Notes: a model not told the origin generated them from the sequence alone. 64,000 bases of DNA from Acanthosepion esculentum (GCA_964036315.1 OZ038485.1:76419960-76483959), one strand, 5' to 3'; positions 12,224 through 24,461 are shown, numbered from the stretch's first letter. Program-made: numbers and translations.

Positions 12224-12225
<2 letters not shown>
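12188..12225 (-). repeat. mariner 5' terminal inverted repeat
   Basis: On the - strand the sequence TTAACCAAAAAAGTTCTGTC near 12222-12195 is a typical mariner terminal repeat. It lies upstream of the transposase start at 12158, and a (TA)n array follows it outward. The matching right repeat is absent at the other end. Confidence 0.65.
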
Positions 12226-12260
<35 letters not shown>

Positions 12261-12975
12261 GGTTTCATTTTCCTTTTGTTTTTGTGATGAAAATAAAAAG
12301 AAAACAAACAATAGAAACCTTATGTAAATTTACCTGTGCAAGTTCATTTAAAAATAACAGATATTTTCTTTTTCAGTCAATTAAAATTTTGGCTGAATTA
12401 TTCTCCATTAAACAAAAATAATTGATGGTATACTTTGTTGTAGTTATGAAGCACATTTATTATATATTCTCAGTTTTAAGAGAGTAAATACAAACTGGTC
12501 TGAGTGATCACATCCAAAGAAGCACTATTGAAAAAGACTTTCAGATGTTAATAAAATTAAATTTTATCAACATGTATACCATTGTAAGAGAAAAAGATTG
12601 AACAAAAATATGTTAAAACATAATTGACTAGTTTTAGGAAATAAATGTGAAATCTATTTGTTTACAAAAGAAATGAAGAAGAAAAAAAAGCAAATATATT
12701 TTTAAGATTGGACCAAAAATACACAAGATATTGCGAGTTGAATGGATTAAGAATTATCAATCTCAAATGAAATAAGATATCGACTGGAAATGCTATCATT
12801 ACACAAGAAAATGAATGGCTTCCTTAGAAAGCAAAAAAACTAAATTTCAACCCCAAAAACCAAACCAAAAACCGCAGTTACAAGGAAAACAAAACTGGAA
12901 ACTGATACCAAAACATAAATTGCCAAACAGACCAAATCTAATATATATCTGTCTATCTATATATATATATATTAA
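12226..12975. other. (TA)n array then AT-rich DNA, no gene recognised
   Basis: A TA microsatellite covers 12227-12257 and a second TATC/TA tract 12945-12972. No coding or RNA signal seen between them. Confidence 0.6.
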
Positions 12976-13007
12976 CTTAAAAGCCACCTTATAGGGTGGC
13001 ATTTAAG
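12976..13007. repeat. 13-bp stem-loop
   Basis: CTTAAAAGCCACC and GGTGGCATTTAAG pair over 13 bp with one mismatch around a 6-nt loop. It stands at the start of a GC-richer segment (to about 13230) that I could not identify. It could be a terminal hairpin of an unknown repeat. Confidence 0.4.
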
Positions 13008-13517
13008 CTAGCTCCTGTGGAGGCTCTTGATTGGGCCTTCTACTTGTTCAAGCATTTGAGAATCACCAAGCCTTTGCATATTCTCAGCATTGGAAGCTTT
13101 ACTGGTTGCCGTTTAAGTTTTCATTTGCATGGGATTTTTTTCCTCTTTTGATTGCAATCTGGTCCTCTTTTGGAGGAGATTTCTTTTTGCGAGGCACACT
13201 GCTGCCGTATGCGATAGGCCACAATAAACTACAGAAGAACTCAAAATTGATCACTGCATTTAAGTATTGCATTAATATTTAAGCTTCCCTTTTAAAATTT
13301 AAAAAATTAAAAGGTCACAAAAAATAATATTAAAAAAATCACCGAAAGCTATCGTGGTAACGAAAAGTTGTGAATCTAAAATTTCAGGATTTTGGGTCTG
13401 GATCCAGCCTGGAATATTTTTAATTTGCTCATGGAGTTGACCTGATTCCAAACTAGTATGATATGTTGGGCTACAGCCTCTATGAGTAAAGTTGAAGAAA
13501 TGTGACACACTGACATT

Positions 13518-13520
<3 letters not shown>
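13008..13520. other. GC-richer segment of unknown origin
   Basis: 13008-13230 is clearly less AT-rich than its flanks and has an 83-codon + frame with mixed codons, but no motif I can name. 13280-13520 is AT-rich and holds a GGTCTGGATCCAGCC palindrome-like sequence at about 13397. Either part may be decayed repeat. Confidence 0.35.

Positions 13521-13588
<68 letters not shown>
13520..13588. repeat. (TA)n microsatellite
   Basis: About 69 bp of uninterrupted TA repeats, resuming at 13773-13793 beyond the inserted LTR-like segment. Confidence 0.95.
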
Positions 13589-13591
<3 letters not shown>

Positions 13592-13772
13592 GGTGATAAA
13601 GAAGGAACTCTTTAACCCCCTTTTCTACTTCTCGGGAACAAGTTGTTCCCCTTTGACTTTGTACCCTTTTGATCAGCCATTTTTACTGCGACTACCTCTC
13701 TGTGTGGATCTAGTTGAATAAAGCTTCTTTAAGCGAACCTGACTCTGAATTCCTCAATCACTTTTCATCACA
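13589..13772 (+). mobile_element. Candidate solo LTR (184 bp) inside a TA microsatellite
   Basis: The segment begins TGTGGTGATAAAG and ends CTTTTCATCACA, that is TG...CA ends with an imperfect inverted repeat of about 8-12 bp. It contains an AATAAA signal at about 13719 in a position suitable for an R region. Both flanks are TATAT, compatible with a 5-bp target duplication but not proof of one, because the host site is itself (TA)n. No internal retrotransposon sequence is attached, so this would be a solo LTR left by recombination. It does not resemble the LTR at 30.2 kb beyond the shared end type. Confidence 0.6.
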
Positions 13773-13793
13773 TATATATATATATATATATAT

Positions 13794-15579
13794 AAATTGT
13801 GACATTAAATTTTAAGGTAAAAAAAAGTCTGAGAAATACAATAATATTGTCTATTATACTTTATTCCAGCTTTATAAATCATGTACACAGTGGAAGAAGG
13901 AGAAAGAAAATTACTAGAGGTTAACAGTAATTTTAAAAATCATTTTGATCCAAATAATAGCAAATAATCTGTTATGCTGAACCTTACAAATTTAAAATGT
14001 TTAAAATACTGAGCTAAACTCACTTTATGATAAAATCTTGAAGCTATGATAAAAGTTTACAATGATACAGAGGAAATTCTAGTTTAGTATCACAAATAAT
14101 TCATTAAGAATGAAGTGAATCTAACTAAAATGAATCTTTGTATTTCCAGATTAGTAAGGATCAGTAGAATATCTTGTATGTGGATCTGCATAGTGCATGG
14201 CATGAGGAGGTTTTTTTTCAGTAAATATAATCAATTCAAGAAACTAACTTTATCATCTTCATTAACCTTCCATTTTGTTGGCTGTTAATTTCATTGAAGG
14301 TCAAATTACTGTGTCAATAATAAAAGGAAAACTTGAGTCAACACCACAGTGATAGGACATGAGCTTCCTTTACACACTATAGCTCATCACACACATTTAT
14401 GGATGTGCATGTTTGTGTGTGTGTTCATGTGAGATTCTTTCCTTCTTTTTCATTATTCTTACCTGTTCTATCTACAATATTTTTTAAATATTTTACTACA
14501 AATTTCACTTTCTTCTTTTGTAAGCATGTTTCTTTTCAGTAACTATCTTATTGTAGATGCTACTATAGTATTGTAAAATAAATAAAAAAAGCATCTCTTT
14601 TGAAGAGTCTCTGATCTTGCTATAAACAACCTCTTCCATTATACAAAATACATTAACTTTTGAACTCATCTTGTAAGTCAGTTGATTAGAAAAGCACATT
14701 TATAAATAAATTCTAATAAACCAAACACTAAGGAAGAAGCACAAGATTCAATATGAAAGAATTTATAAAATCAACAGGAGACAAAAACTGTTTCTTTCCT
14801 GCAATTTTATAATGTTTTGTTCTTTTTAATCAATTATTTTTATTTTCAGTGCTTTCTTTCAATTTTCCTTTTACTTTCTTTCATTTTGTATTCCACTTGT
14901 TTTTCCCTTCATTATTATTTGATTTTCTTATTCTCTGTTCTTTCCTAACAAAGGTTGACATGCCATAAAATCAGCCAACCAACCAACATCTCTGTTCTTT
15001 GCTTTGATTTTTTCCAGTTCATTCTGTTTTCATTTTTTCTGCTTTCTTTTCTTTTTACAATTATTAATCTCCTTGCTTATTCCTCTCTCTTCTATATTTG
15101 TTTTTCATGCAAATATAAAATATAAATGACTACAAATAAATAACTCTTCTGTTTCTTTTTGTTGCACTTCTGTTTATATCACTTGTTAAAATGTTATTTA
15201 TGAGAACGAATTTCATGTTTTGTTTATAAAATTATAATGAGCAAATATTTTTTTATTTATTGTATCTCAATATGGGAATCAAGGAAAATGTTCTCCTTGA
15301 ATTCATATAATCATTATATTATAATGTTACAAGTTATCAAAACTTTCATTGTCAATATTAAATATAATGGTAATATTCGCTGTTTCCTTATAAGGAACCA
15401 TTTGGCATTCATTGACCAAACAACCAGTGCTACTTTTGGTTGAAATTTATAAAATCTTTCTCTTAAAACAATTTTCCGGAAAATAGGTTTCTCAAATCCA
15501 CTATTATTGGTCTTTCCAGTATTGATGAGGGTTAACTTTCTAACCTTTTGTTTGAAGTAGTGTAGAATGCCAACATTTT
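13794..15579. other. AT-rich DNA, no gene recognised
   Basis: Contains pyrimidine-rich tracts (about 14810-15060) and a T run at 15589-15603. No coding signal seen. Confidence 0.5.
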
Positions 15580-16020
15580 GATTAGGTAATTTTTTTTTTT
15601 TTTGGATGTGGTATCCATTTTAGTTATTGCTCTTGTTGGAAGTCCTCAAGTAATGTGGCATCTGCTATTTGGTACAGTTCCTTGTTTATGATTCTGTAGC
15701 ACCAGTCCACAAGATTCAAAGAAGGATGGATCTAAAACCTACAGGTTTCATTTGCTCAAAGCTATTTTTAACAGTTGATTTGACAGAACATGACTTTAGT
15801 TTTTAGGTTAATATTTTGTTTTTTTAGCAACTTGTAGAACTACTTCTAGTCTAGCCTATTCTATATTCATTTTGCTTATCTCCTATACTAAATTTGTTAT
15901 AACTGAATCATACACCAAGGTATTTGAAATGTTTACTATTTACTAATTCCACATTCTGAATTTTCATGATGTATTCAGAGTAGTTGCTGTGACTGCTTTG
16001 ATTTCAATTCCAGATCATAG
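15580..16020 (-). pseudogene. Possible LINE RT C-terminal remnant
   Basis: Reading the - strand from about 15955, the frame gives QNVELVNSKHFKYLGV, resembling the FKYLG block after the RT palm. It continues to NEYRIG and, after a frame change, FYKLLKKQNINLKTKV, which fits the arrangement in non-LTR RT tails. The rest is too decayed to align by eye. The element type is uncertain and other explanations remain open. Confidence 0.35.
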
Positions 16021-16118
16021 TTTCTGAAAGAAAGAAATGTAAGTGGCTAGAATTGACCAAAGACATTGAGACAGATAAAATACAACTTTTTCTAGATTTA
16101 GCTATGCCAAGAAAATAA

Positions 16119-16120
<2 letters not shown>

Positions 16121-16177
<57 letters not shown>
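16121..16177. repeat. (TG)n microsatellite
   Basis: About 57 bp of pure GT/TG dinucleotide repeats. Confidence 0.95.
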
Positions 16178-16181
<4 letters not shown>

Positions 16182-16316
16182 ATATGAGATATAAATTTAT
16201 GTATCAGACTAATAGTGGGTAATCGAATGACAAAATGGTAGAACCTCTAAGTGATAAATTTCATTTCAAGAAGTTCCTTCTTCAGACTAATAATGGCTTT
16301 ATCAATGGAGTCAGCT

Positions 16317-16318
<2 letters not shown>
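16178..16318. repeat. Short segment resembling 25198-25325
   Basis: A block with ATCAGACTAATA followed by AATGACAAAATGG resembles one at about 25217-25255. Both may be decayed copies of an unnamed dispersed repeat. The match is short. Confidence 0.3.

Positions 16319-16388
<70 letters not shown>
16319..16388. repeat. (TA)n microsatellite
   Basis: About 70 bp of pure TA repeats. Confidence 0.95.
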
Positions 16389-16391
<3 letters not shown>

Positions 16392-16539
16392 GGGGGAGGA
16401 GAGAAGAAATATAGACATCTAAACACTAGATGTTAGAAATAAAATTTAAAGTTGAAAGTTTCTGTCTATTTTATGAAAAAACGCTAATCAAAATTTGTTG
16501 CATTTCTCCCTCCACATTATCTTCTCAAATTGGTAATCA

Positions 16540-18260
16540 AATGAGGAATAGTATGAGAACCAATAGCATGATATAGTGAATTCATATACTGATGAAGAGT
16601 AAGTTCTTTTAATGGCTAAAGTCTTCAACAATCAATTTTATTTACTCTAATAGTATAAAACGGGAGGTTCATGGAAGTCGTTGAGAATTGATTGCAGAAT
16701 GAGTGTTTGGTCAAATTAAGCCTCTCAGCATCCTTAGCACATGTTCTGACATTACTTTTCCTACATTTATATTATCTAGGAAAGTAAATATGTCTGAGAG
16801 TTGTCAATGATGAATTTGTTTATAAGTGTTGAAAACTTGTATCTCTATCGGTTATTTCCAAATAGAATCTGTTAGAATGGGTAGAGGTAATCACAGGCCT
16901 CAGAAGGAGTGTAAGGCTTTTATGATGTTTTTCCAATTTTGGGATGTTTTCCTGATCACTATAATCTTAACCTGTTCCAGTCTAGTGTTAACTGTTATCT
17001 ACCCCACATAAACTGTGCCTCTTGCTCTTTACACACTCTATCTTGTAGAGGGTGAACCTCATTGTTTAAAAAAATAAATAAATTGGCTTGTCTTCAAGTA
17101 TCAGGACTTGATAGTAGGTAAATTTAAAGTCATTTGTACTAAATAATCAATACTCTGCCACAGTGTTCACCAGTTCATCACTCCTTGGTCAAGGGTAAAA
17201 CCCTAAGAGTAATCAACTAACTTTCTCGTATTGTGGTCGCTACACACTCACTAAGGGCTCAATTATTCCTTCTGTAAGTAGCCTCTTCACTTCAGTTGCA
17301 ATAAAGTGTTTTCTGTTGAACTGTATTTCCTTGACTTAGTAGCTACTGCGTAATAATCATTGGCAATATTAGCAAAAAGTCTAGGAGGGAAAAGGTAACC
17401 AATCTATGCATATTTAATGGAGGTTTCACCCCCACCAAAATTTACACAGCTGCTCTGATGTTACTTTATAAAGTCTTTTCTAATGATGACATCAGCTGAT
17501 AAATCGAACAGCACAGACAGGAATTGACTTTCTCTCACCTCTATATTCAACAAACAATAACCAGAAGTATTAGAGTTCAATGAAGTTGATGCCATAGATA
17601 CAGTATGTGATACCTGGATATGTGCATGAATGTGGCTTCTAAACAAGAGACCAGTATAAATGCTCTGACCCTCTTACCATTTAATTTAATCTTTGTAGTA
17701 GCAGCAGGTAAAATTATGACAGGAAGAACTGGAGACTCAAGTGCATCAGATGTTCCAGGCCTTGTAAATTACATGCTTTTGCAAAATGGAATTTTTTGCA
17801 ACATTTATTACTTGTTGCTTCCCATACTAGACAGTTCCATCCTAAGTGCTGATTATTCTCACAGAAGAAACATTTTGGTCCTTTACAATTGATGCTTGGT
17901 TTTCAGACTGTCACTGTTAGTCCATGCATTTGCAGTATCAATGACAAGAGTTGCTGCACTAAATTTTGTCTGCAATGCAAAGTATCATTATGAACTCTTT
18001 TGAATCTGTTCTAGAGCCATTGCTTGATTAAAGGCAGTTACAAGATCAAACATTTTGTTTTCAAACAGCTGCTAACAGATGGTATTAGATATTAAACTAC
18101 TTATAAAAGCATCATCTTTACACTTTTTAGCACTAACAACCCTATCATTACAGATATTTTAATTCCTGGAGATATTCATTTAATGTCTCTCTAGACTTGC
18201 CAATAGGTTTCTAATACCTTACATACCCCTAATTTTTAGGATTTGCATACAAATTCTACA
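16540..18260 (-). pseudogene. Ty3/Gypsy gag-pol remnant, heavily decayed
   Basis: Read on the - strand from 18260, fragments appear in the order of a Gypsy polyprotein. A gag segment comes first: LASLERHLNEYLQELK, then FENKMFDLVTAFNQAMALEQ near 18010-18080. Next comes a zinc-knuckle-like CCKKFHFAKAC at about 17775-17810. A protease-region frame follows at 17646-17461, with TSGYCLLNIEV and a decayed aspartate region. RT traces follow: SEACDYLYPF near 16880-16910, then KFIIDNSQTYLL and a tail resembling the FSTTSLNLLGY block at about 16680. Frames shift repeatedly and stops are frequent. No LTRs were found. Composition and order are the evidence; each single match is weak. This lineage appears different from the element at 30-35 kb. 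Confidence 0.6.
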
Positions 18261-18369
18261 AAAAAAAAAAAACTGCATCATCATACATTTCACAATCAGA
18301 TATATACTCAGTTTGGTTATTATACTCACAATATTTCATCAATTCTACACTCCAACCTTCTTCAGATGT

Positions 18370-18490
18370 CTGATGTACTTGGTAAACTTCTCAGAATTTT
18401 AAATTGGATTCTCAGATTATAGATGGCAGACTCTTGAATAAGGCCAGAAGGTACAATGGTTGAAATGTTGTGAGTATAACATGCTCATCT
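18370..18490 (+). repeat. SINE-like 3' module, copy 2
   Basis: The block AGAAGGTACAATGGTTGAAA at 18446-18465, followed by TGTTGTGAGTATAACA, corresponds to 8850-8880 and to 58515-58550. No tRNA-like head was seen here. It is adjacent to the gag end of the Gypsy remnant. Confidence 0.45.
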
Positions 18491-18644
18491 AGGGCCTACT
18501 CAAAGTACTAGCAACACAGGCAGTCACTCAGAGCACCATGAAGGCCAAGGTCACTGTCATTCTGCTATGTCATGTGTTTGGGATCTTCTAAAACTAAAGC
18601 TTATTGGTGTAATTGAATAACCTGTCACCCCCATGAGTGACTAC

Positions 18645-18671
18645 ACTTATAGGTAGTAACTACCTATAAGT
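18645..18671. repeat. Perfect 12-bp palindrome with 3-nt loop
   Basis: ACTTATAGGTAG and CTACCTATAAGT form a perfect 12-bp inverted repeat around TAA, in a GC-richer island (18500-18790) of unknown origin. Confidence 0.6.
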
Positions 18672-20650
18672 AGCTGTAAGTCAATGGACTAGTGAGACTA
18701 GCTGGGATCTGTTGAGTACGACTCAGACTTACATGAGAACTACCGACCTTCCAATAGTAGCACTCACTACTGGATTGACTTGCGATGACCTTGTGAATAA
18801 CTGTTACCTTTATTCTTATTGTACTGGTTTTTTACAATGAACCTTTTATTTATTTTATCCACTGTGTTGTTCAAGTATATATTCCTATTAGCACGAAATA
18901 TAACACTTATAAAAACATAATTGCAGTCATTAAGACAGATTAAATTCTTTGCCTATTTTATCAATAGAAAATGATCTTGTAAAGAAGATAGGTATAGAAA
19001 GTGCCATGAAAAGATATGCAGATCTAAAGGCTAGAAAAATATTTTAGGTAGGATAATAAATGTTTACTGTAGCTTGTATTATGTTGTATATTGTAAAAAA
19101 CCTATTATTCTATATTTTCAGTTTTTCTCCTTATGAAAATTTAAAAAAAAATTAAACTTGTAAGGGCACCGACATTCAGTTTAACCAGGGTTCCATCAAC
19201 CCTGCAGCCATCACTGTGCTTGTTTGAAGAGAAAACCATATAATAATGACAATTGCTCATCTCAAAACTTCCAACAGAAGTTTACTCTTACATGAAAATA
19301 GCAATATAGTTATGAGAAATAGTCTGTTTTTCTGGAGAGTGTTGTTCAATAGCACAAAGAAAATTGTTGCATGCAGTATACCAATGCTTCCATTCCTTAT
19401 GTAGCCTTTCAGTAAGAAAGTCCACTGACTATATGGTAGGGAAAAGCAACAAAATATTTCTTCTTATTTGTTATCAATAAGCATATAGAATATCTACAGA
19501 TTAAAAGTATGCTATTGTGTGACTTTACTATATCTTGAAGAAACAGAATTGTTCAGATATGCATATTTTTAAAAACTGGTAATCACCCTGACTCTCCTTC
19601 ATAACTTTTTCTTCAACGCTCTTTACAACAACTAAGAACAACTATCACAAATAAGTGAATTTTTTTAATTAGAGAATTTTCAAGAAATGCTGGTATAAGA
19701 AAAATGCAAGTTACATGCTGTACAAATATGCATATATTTATTTGTGCACAAATTTAAAATATATATGAAATAATTACAAAGTAATCTTATTAATGTTAGT
19801 TTTCAAAACTCAACTAATATAGCAATATATGTATACTTTGTAAGCTCTAAGTTCAAACTAAGTGTATAGTAGTCTTTCATCTTTCATAAATCAATAAAAA
19901 TTAATTTTATTGTCAGGAAAAGCAATCAGCAGGTTAAACAAAAAGATAAAAAATGGCTAATTCAAACTTCAGATCGAAATTTATGAAAAAAGAATGTATG
20001 TCCAATGATTTTTTATTCAGAATCAGTTGATCTCATATAACTCATATGTGTTGACACATATATATGAGAAGATTATTATTTCACTTAGCATTTCACTTAA
20101 GTTATTTGTTTATATATTTCCTATGAATATTCTGGCAGAAACTGATCTGTACATATAAAATGTTTCCAAAACAGAGACAAGATTGATAATTACAGACAAA
20201 AACTCAATAAAATCTATCATTAAAAAGTGATATTTTACAATATATGAAATGGAATTTGTTCATGAGGTGAATTAAGATATCAAAGAATAAGTAACATTTG
20301 TACATAAAATATTCTTGTGCAGGCAAAATTTAACATGCAGTTAGTAATAATCCTAAAGTAGGTAAAAAAAAAAAAATCATAAAAATTCATTAAATTGGAT
20401 AATTTGACTCTTATAAGTCACTTTTGCAAACAAATACCTGTCATTTCTTTTTGGAGGAGTTTTCATAAAAATTTAATGAACAGCTATTAAATTTTCAAAG
20501 TCTTAATATTATTTAAGATTTAGAATAAACTCTTCTTTGAAATTGCAAGCTAATAACAAAAGTATTTTGAAGCAAATATTTTTAACCAGTGCATTGCATA
20601 ATCTTGAACTTTTAAAGCTGATATCACTTGAATATTATGGATTTTATAAG
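18672..20650. other. AT-rich DNA, no gene recognised
   Basis: No coding or RNA signal recognised. 18672-18790 and 19160-19240 are less AT-rich than average but carry no motif I can name. Confidence 0.5.
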
Positions 20651-20652
20651 TA

Positions 20653-21522
20653 CAAGGTGTGATGGATAAATTATTGCCATTTTATATTTTTAATTTCATG
20701 CATGCGAATTGTTTGCTTTTAACTTTGTTGACTTAATAGTATAGTAGGGTCAGTTGGGTACCCTCTGTGAAAAAGAGCCCCATGATACAATTCAGTCCAC
20801 CAGAAATTTGGAAATGGCATGCTGTACTGCTTGGCATTCATGCCAGAAGCTCCAGTACAAACATTTCAGAGTGTTTGGGCATCAATCAATGCAGAGGATT
20901 CAGAAAGAGCTCGATGAATGTAATGGTGATTACAAAGGTATGGCAGCTCAGAAAACTCACACCAATCATTCTGATAAGTAAAGAACTCCCAAATTTGTTG
21001 GTAAGGGCCTCAGACTAAACACAGACATCCACATCAAGTGCTTTGAAGAGATAGTGCTGGCCTGGGTCAAGAGGGTGGCTAGTTGAAGACCCTATATCTG
21101 GCAACAGGACTCTGCACCATGTCACACAAGCAAGAGAACCCAGTCATGGCTGTCAGGCAATTTCTGCAACCACATCACCCTTTAATTCTGGCAACCTAAA
21201 TTCCCAGACTACAACCCCCTTGATTATTATGTGTAGGGTGCAGTTGATCAAGAGACCAACAAAACTCCTTGTAACACCAACGATGAACTGAAGGCAAAGA
21301 TTATGGCAGCATTCACCAACTTAAACAAGGAGATGGTCCAGAAGAGTTGCAGGAGATTCTGAAGTCATCTGGAGGCTGTGGTTGAAACCAATTTTTATTG
21401 AATAAATTTACTCTTTAGGATTTCAAGATATTTTTGTGTAATTTTGGTAAATATATCTGTTAAAATGAAACATTATTTTCATTTTCATGTAAGTCAGATG
21501 ACAATTCATCCATTGCACCCTG
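20653..21522 (+). mobile_element. DD37D-type mariner, internally deleted, copy B (870 bp)
   Basis: A complete element end to end. It is flanked by TA dinucleotides and has inverted termini CAAGGTGTGATGGATAAATT and, on the opposite strand at the right, CAGGGTGCAATGGATGAATT. The coding remnant holds the N-terminal helix-turn-helix region (PEIWKWHAVLLGIHARSS; SECLGIN). It then jumps at FVG/GLRLN (about 21000) to the catalytic half: WQQDSAPCH near 21110 with the second Asp, and NPLDYYV near 21215 with the third, 37 residues between them. A KAKIMAAFTNLNKE tail follows. The first catalytic Asp lies in the deleted part, so no active enzyme is possible. In-frame stops are also present. Most similar in layout to maT/DD37D transposons. 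Confidence 0.85.
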
Positions 21523-21524
21523 TA

Positions 21525-23546
21525 CATACATAAGTTGCTTGGCTCTGAATATTCTGCCTAGAGTCCATGTCACTAAACCTGACTAGCACTTTTTCTTTAT
21601 ACATTCATACTTAATATCATAATTCCATTTGATTTAATTGTATTATTTATGATGGTCATAAATATTTGGTAATGTGTCATACATTTAAACAATCTTTCTG
21701 ATGTCAAAATTCTAGTTTTCAAATTAGATACTGTTAGAAAATGTGCCTGGAGTTTATCTTTTTGAGAGAAAGGGCAAAACATAGTAAGGGAAATTTTAGT
21801 TTAAGTGTAAGCTTATTCAATAGAATCTTTCCATCAAGATGAAGACAAACATACAAAATTTGTTAATGGTGCAATGTAATATAGAAGTTAAAAAGCCAAT
21901 TTTTAGATCAGATGTATTTGACATGATGGCTACTTAAAAGCCACAATATTAGTTTTGAAAATGTAGATAGTATAGATTTCTAATGTTATTAAGTTTAGCC
22001 CAGACTTTTATAAAAAAAAAACTACAGAGAATCTGTAAAAAAAAGTATGAATTAATTTTCTTGCATGTCAAAAATAGTCCTGATTTCTATCAGATGTATT
22101 AAAGAATAATTACATTTATCTTTTGAATTTTGCATTTGTATGCTGATCCTGCTTACAATCCAAATATAATTATCTTTTCTTTGTTGGAACCTGCTTTTAC
22201 TTGATTTAATGAAAATTAATTCATTACTTTCACATAGTGAACTAACAAACAGAATGAATATGAATACATCATTTTTTAAATTTGTGGGCATCAATGGTTA
22301 TTGACCTTTACTAAAAGTATTGATTTAAAAAGCAACTATAATTATATTAGTTTGTTGAGAAACTAAACATTTGAGGGTCAGGTAAATGATTCAGAGAAAG
22401 CATATGAGATTAAAAGAGAAGAATAAATGAAACAAAAGATTAAGGAAGAATAAACATGAATTACAAGGAACAAAAACTACATTAAGTAACAAAACAAATA
22501 GAACAGATTTTCTATAATTTTATATAACTTTATAAATCTTCAGTTTCCCTGTCATTATAGTCAGAGAATTATTTTTTGCATTCGGAATCCTGATAACAAG
22601 GAATTGCTCTATTTTTACTTATGTGCTTCTCCACCATCCTAACTCTTTCTTTTGAGTTATAACACAGTATTTTGTAGATGCAAAATTGTAATTTTCATCT
22701 ATCAGTTAAAAACTTCTTTCAAGAATGAAACCTGAAATTTCCTGAGTAAAAATAAACTACAAAAACAAACAAAAAATTTCCATTTGATTCTGTTCACCAC
22801 TTAAATAATGACTGAATTTTTCTTTGTTTCTAAACAGTGGTTGTATTGATGTATTCTACTTTGCTTCTTTTATTCCTTTTACTTTTTTCTCTTTTTACTT
22901 TCCTTTTTGCAAATATGAAAAGCTCAGAAGATAGGAAAATAGATTACTTATTATAATGTCTCTAGTCCAAGCAAAGCTCATAAATCTCTTGCAATCCATG
23001 AAAAACAGAATTCTTAATGTTTTAGATTTTTGTGTCAAAGTTACTCAAAGGTTATATCAGTTTATTTCATAATTTATTTCATAATATTTATATCATAAAA
23101 TCTTCAATAAAGAATTCAAAATAATTTGCAAGCATCTCAAAAGGAAATTATTAAATTCATAACTTTATATTAGAAGGTGAGAAGATTGTTATTGCTGACA
23201 TTATTAAATTAGAAATTATAAGGTTTGTATCTTAAAACAAAACAAATATTGAGTAACAAATAAGAAAATATTTATTTTGAAAACTGAGACAAATGATGTA
23301 TTTCACAGGTATTCACAAAAGATTACAGACATAACTTTTTGAAAGGGTTTTGAAATAGAATGGTAGCAAAACAAGAGAAATAATTTTAAAATTAAAATTA
23401 GCACCTAACACACTCTTGATAGAAATTTTAGAGCAAATAAGGCTGGATATAATTTCTCTCACTCAGTTTTGAAAAAGTCAGTGTTATAATAAAAATAACA
23501 TTTTGACTTATAGCAACTTTATACAACTGCTAAGTGTTCCTCTCAG
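21525..23546. other. AT-rich DNA, no gene recognised
   Basis: No coding or RNA signal seen. Confidence 0.5.
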
Positions 23547-23668
23547 CAATGTTCCCACTAGTGGACTACTAGAAGCCCACCAGTGGCTCGCTGGTGGCTG
23601 CCACCAGAGGACTGCTGGTGTTGCCACTGGTAGCCCACCAGTGGGCCACTAGCAGCTTGTGTGTAGGG
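23547..23668 (-). repeat. GC-rich palindromic repeat, partial inverted copy
   Basis: This 122-bp segment is close to the reverse complement of 27378-27499. It is built of short CCASTGG-type units such as CCACCAGTGG and GCTGGTGGC spaced 10-15 bp apart, and it is strikingly GC-rich inside AT-rich DNA. It ends in TTGTGTGTAGGG, matching the terminus of the longer copy. The other end is cut where the longer copy reads AACATTG. Confidence 0.8.
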
Positions 23669-24186
23669 TATGTAGGAAAGAAATAACTTTGTTTTCACAA
23701 TGACTAAAGCATTTTGTTAAAAACATCTTCATGCTTTAGAATGTTTCACTTAATGTACACTCATTATATTTCCAAATTATTATCCTATAAATATTTAAAC
23801 AAGTGTCAAAATATTTGTTGTTTTAGTAGATAACTTCTTTTAATTCCCATCAAATGTATGCAATGTTAAGTTCATTTTTTCTTTCTCATTTAAAAAATAG
23901 TTTTACAAGATCATATATTTATTTTACAAGCTAAAATTAAAACAATTGTTGATTATTTAAAATACTTTACTGATAGTGATACGTAAACTTTCTGAATTTC
24001 CTTATATCAAAATTTTAAACAGTTCAAGAATCATATCTAAGGTTTGATTTAAGCCAGCTCAGAAACCACACAGACACATCTGATTTTTATAGAGAGAAAG
24101 ACTGATTAGAATATATTTGTGTATATAAAGTAATTTTCTTTTCTTTTATTAATAAATCTAGTCTCCATATGTAAACTAATATAAAT
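23669..24186. other. AT-rich DNA, no gene recognised
   Basis: No coding or RNA signal seen. Confidence 0.5.
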
Positions 24187-24402
24187 TATTGTTTTATTTA
24201 TGTGCAAAATTTAGACAATGATATCACATTAATAAGATAGATATCTATTCCAAAGAGAGGTGTTAAAATTTCTTTTGGCAGCTTGTGGGGAGTACTACCA
24301 ATAGCTGAAATAATGGGGCACATTGGAATGCCTTTTTTATGAGCATTATGTTGACCATAAAGTTTGGGTATTCTGTGAGGGTGGGCTGAAATGTTCATCA
24401 GC
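24187..24402 (-). pseudogene. Penelope-like element RT fragment
   Basis: The 66-codon - frame reads PKLYGQHNAHKKGIPMCPII followed by SAIGSTPHKLPKEILTPLFG. This matches the (F/Y)YG-x-K-x-HK-x(4-6)-RPI(I/V)S...L...L(T/S)PL signature around RT motif 2a/3 of Penelope-like elements. The catalytic YxDD motif would lie further downstream and is not recognisable. The fragment ends in unrelated AT-rich DNA. An upstream PLE-like block appears at 24735-24835, separated by a mariner remnant. Confidence 0.65.
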
Positions 24403-24461
24403 TGATTAGAAAGGAGTGATGCTAGAGTTGTGAAATCTTGAATGCATTAATTTCAACACTT

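Noticed and set aside
13031..13282. An 83-codon + frame
   Set aside because: Mixed codons but no recognised domain and no initiation or splice context; left as unidentified GC-richer sequence.
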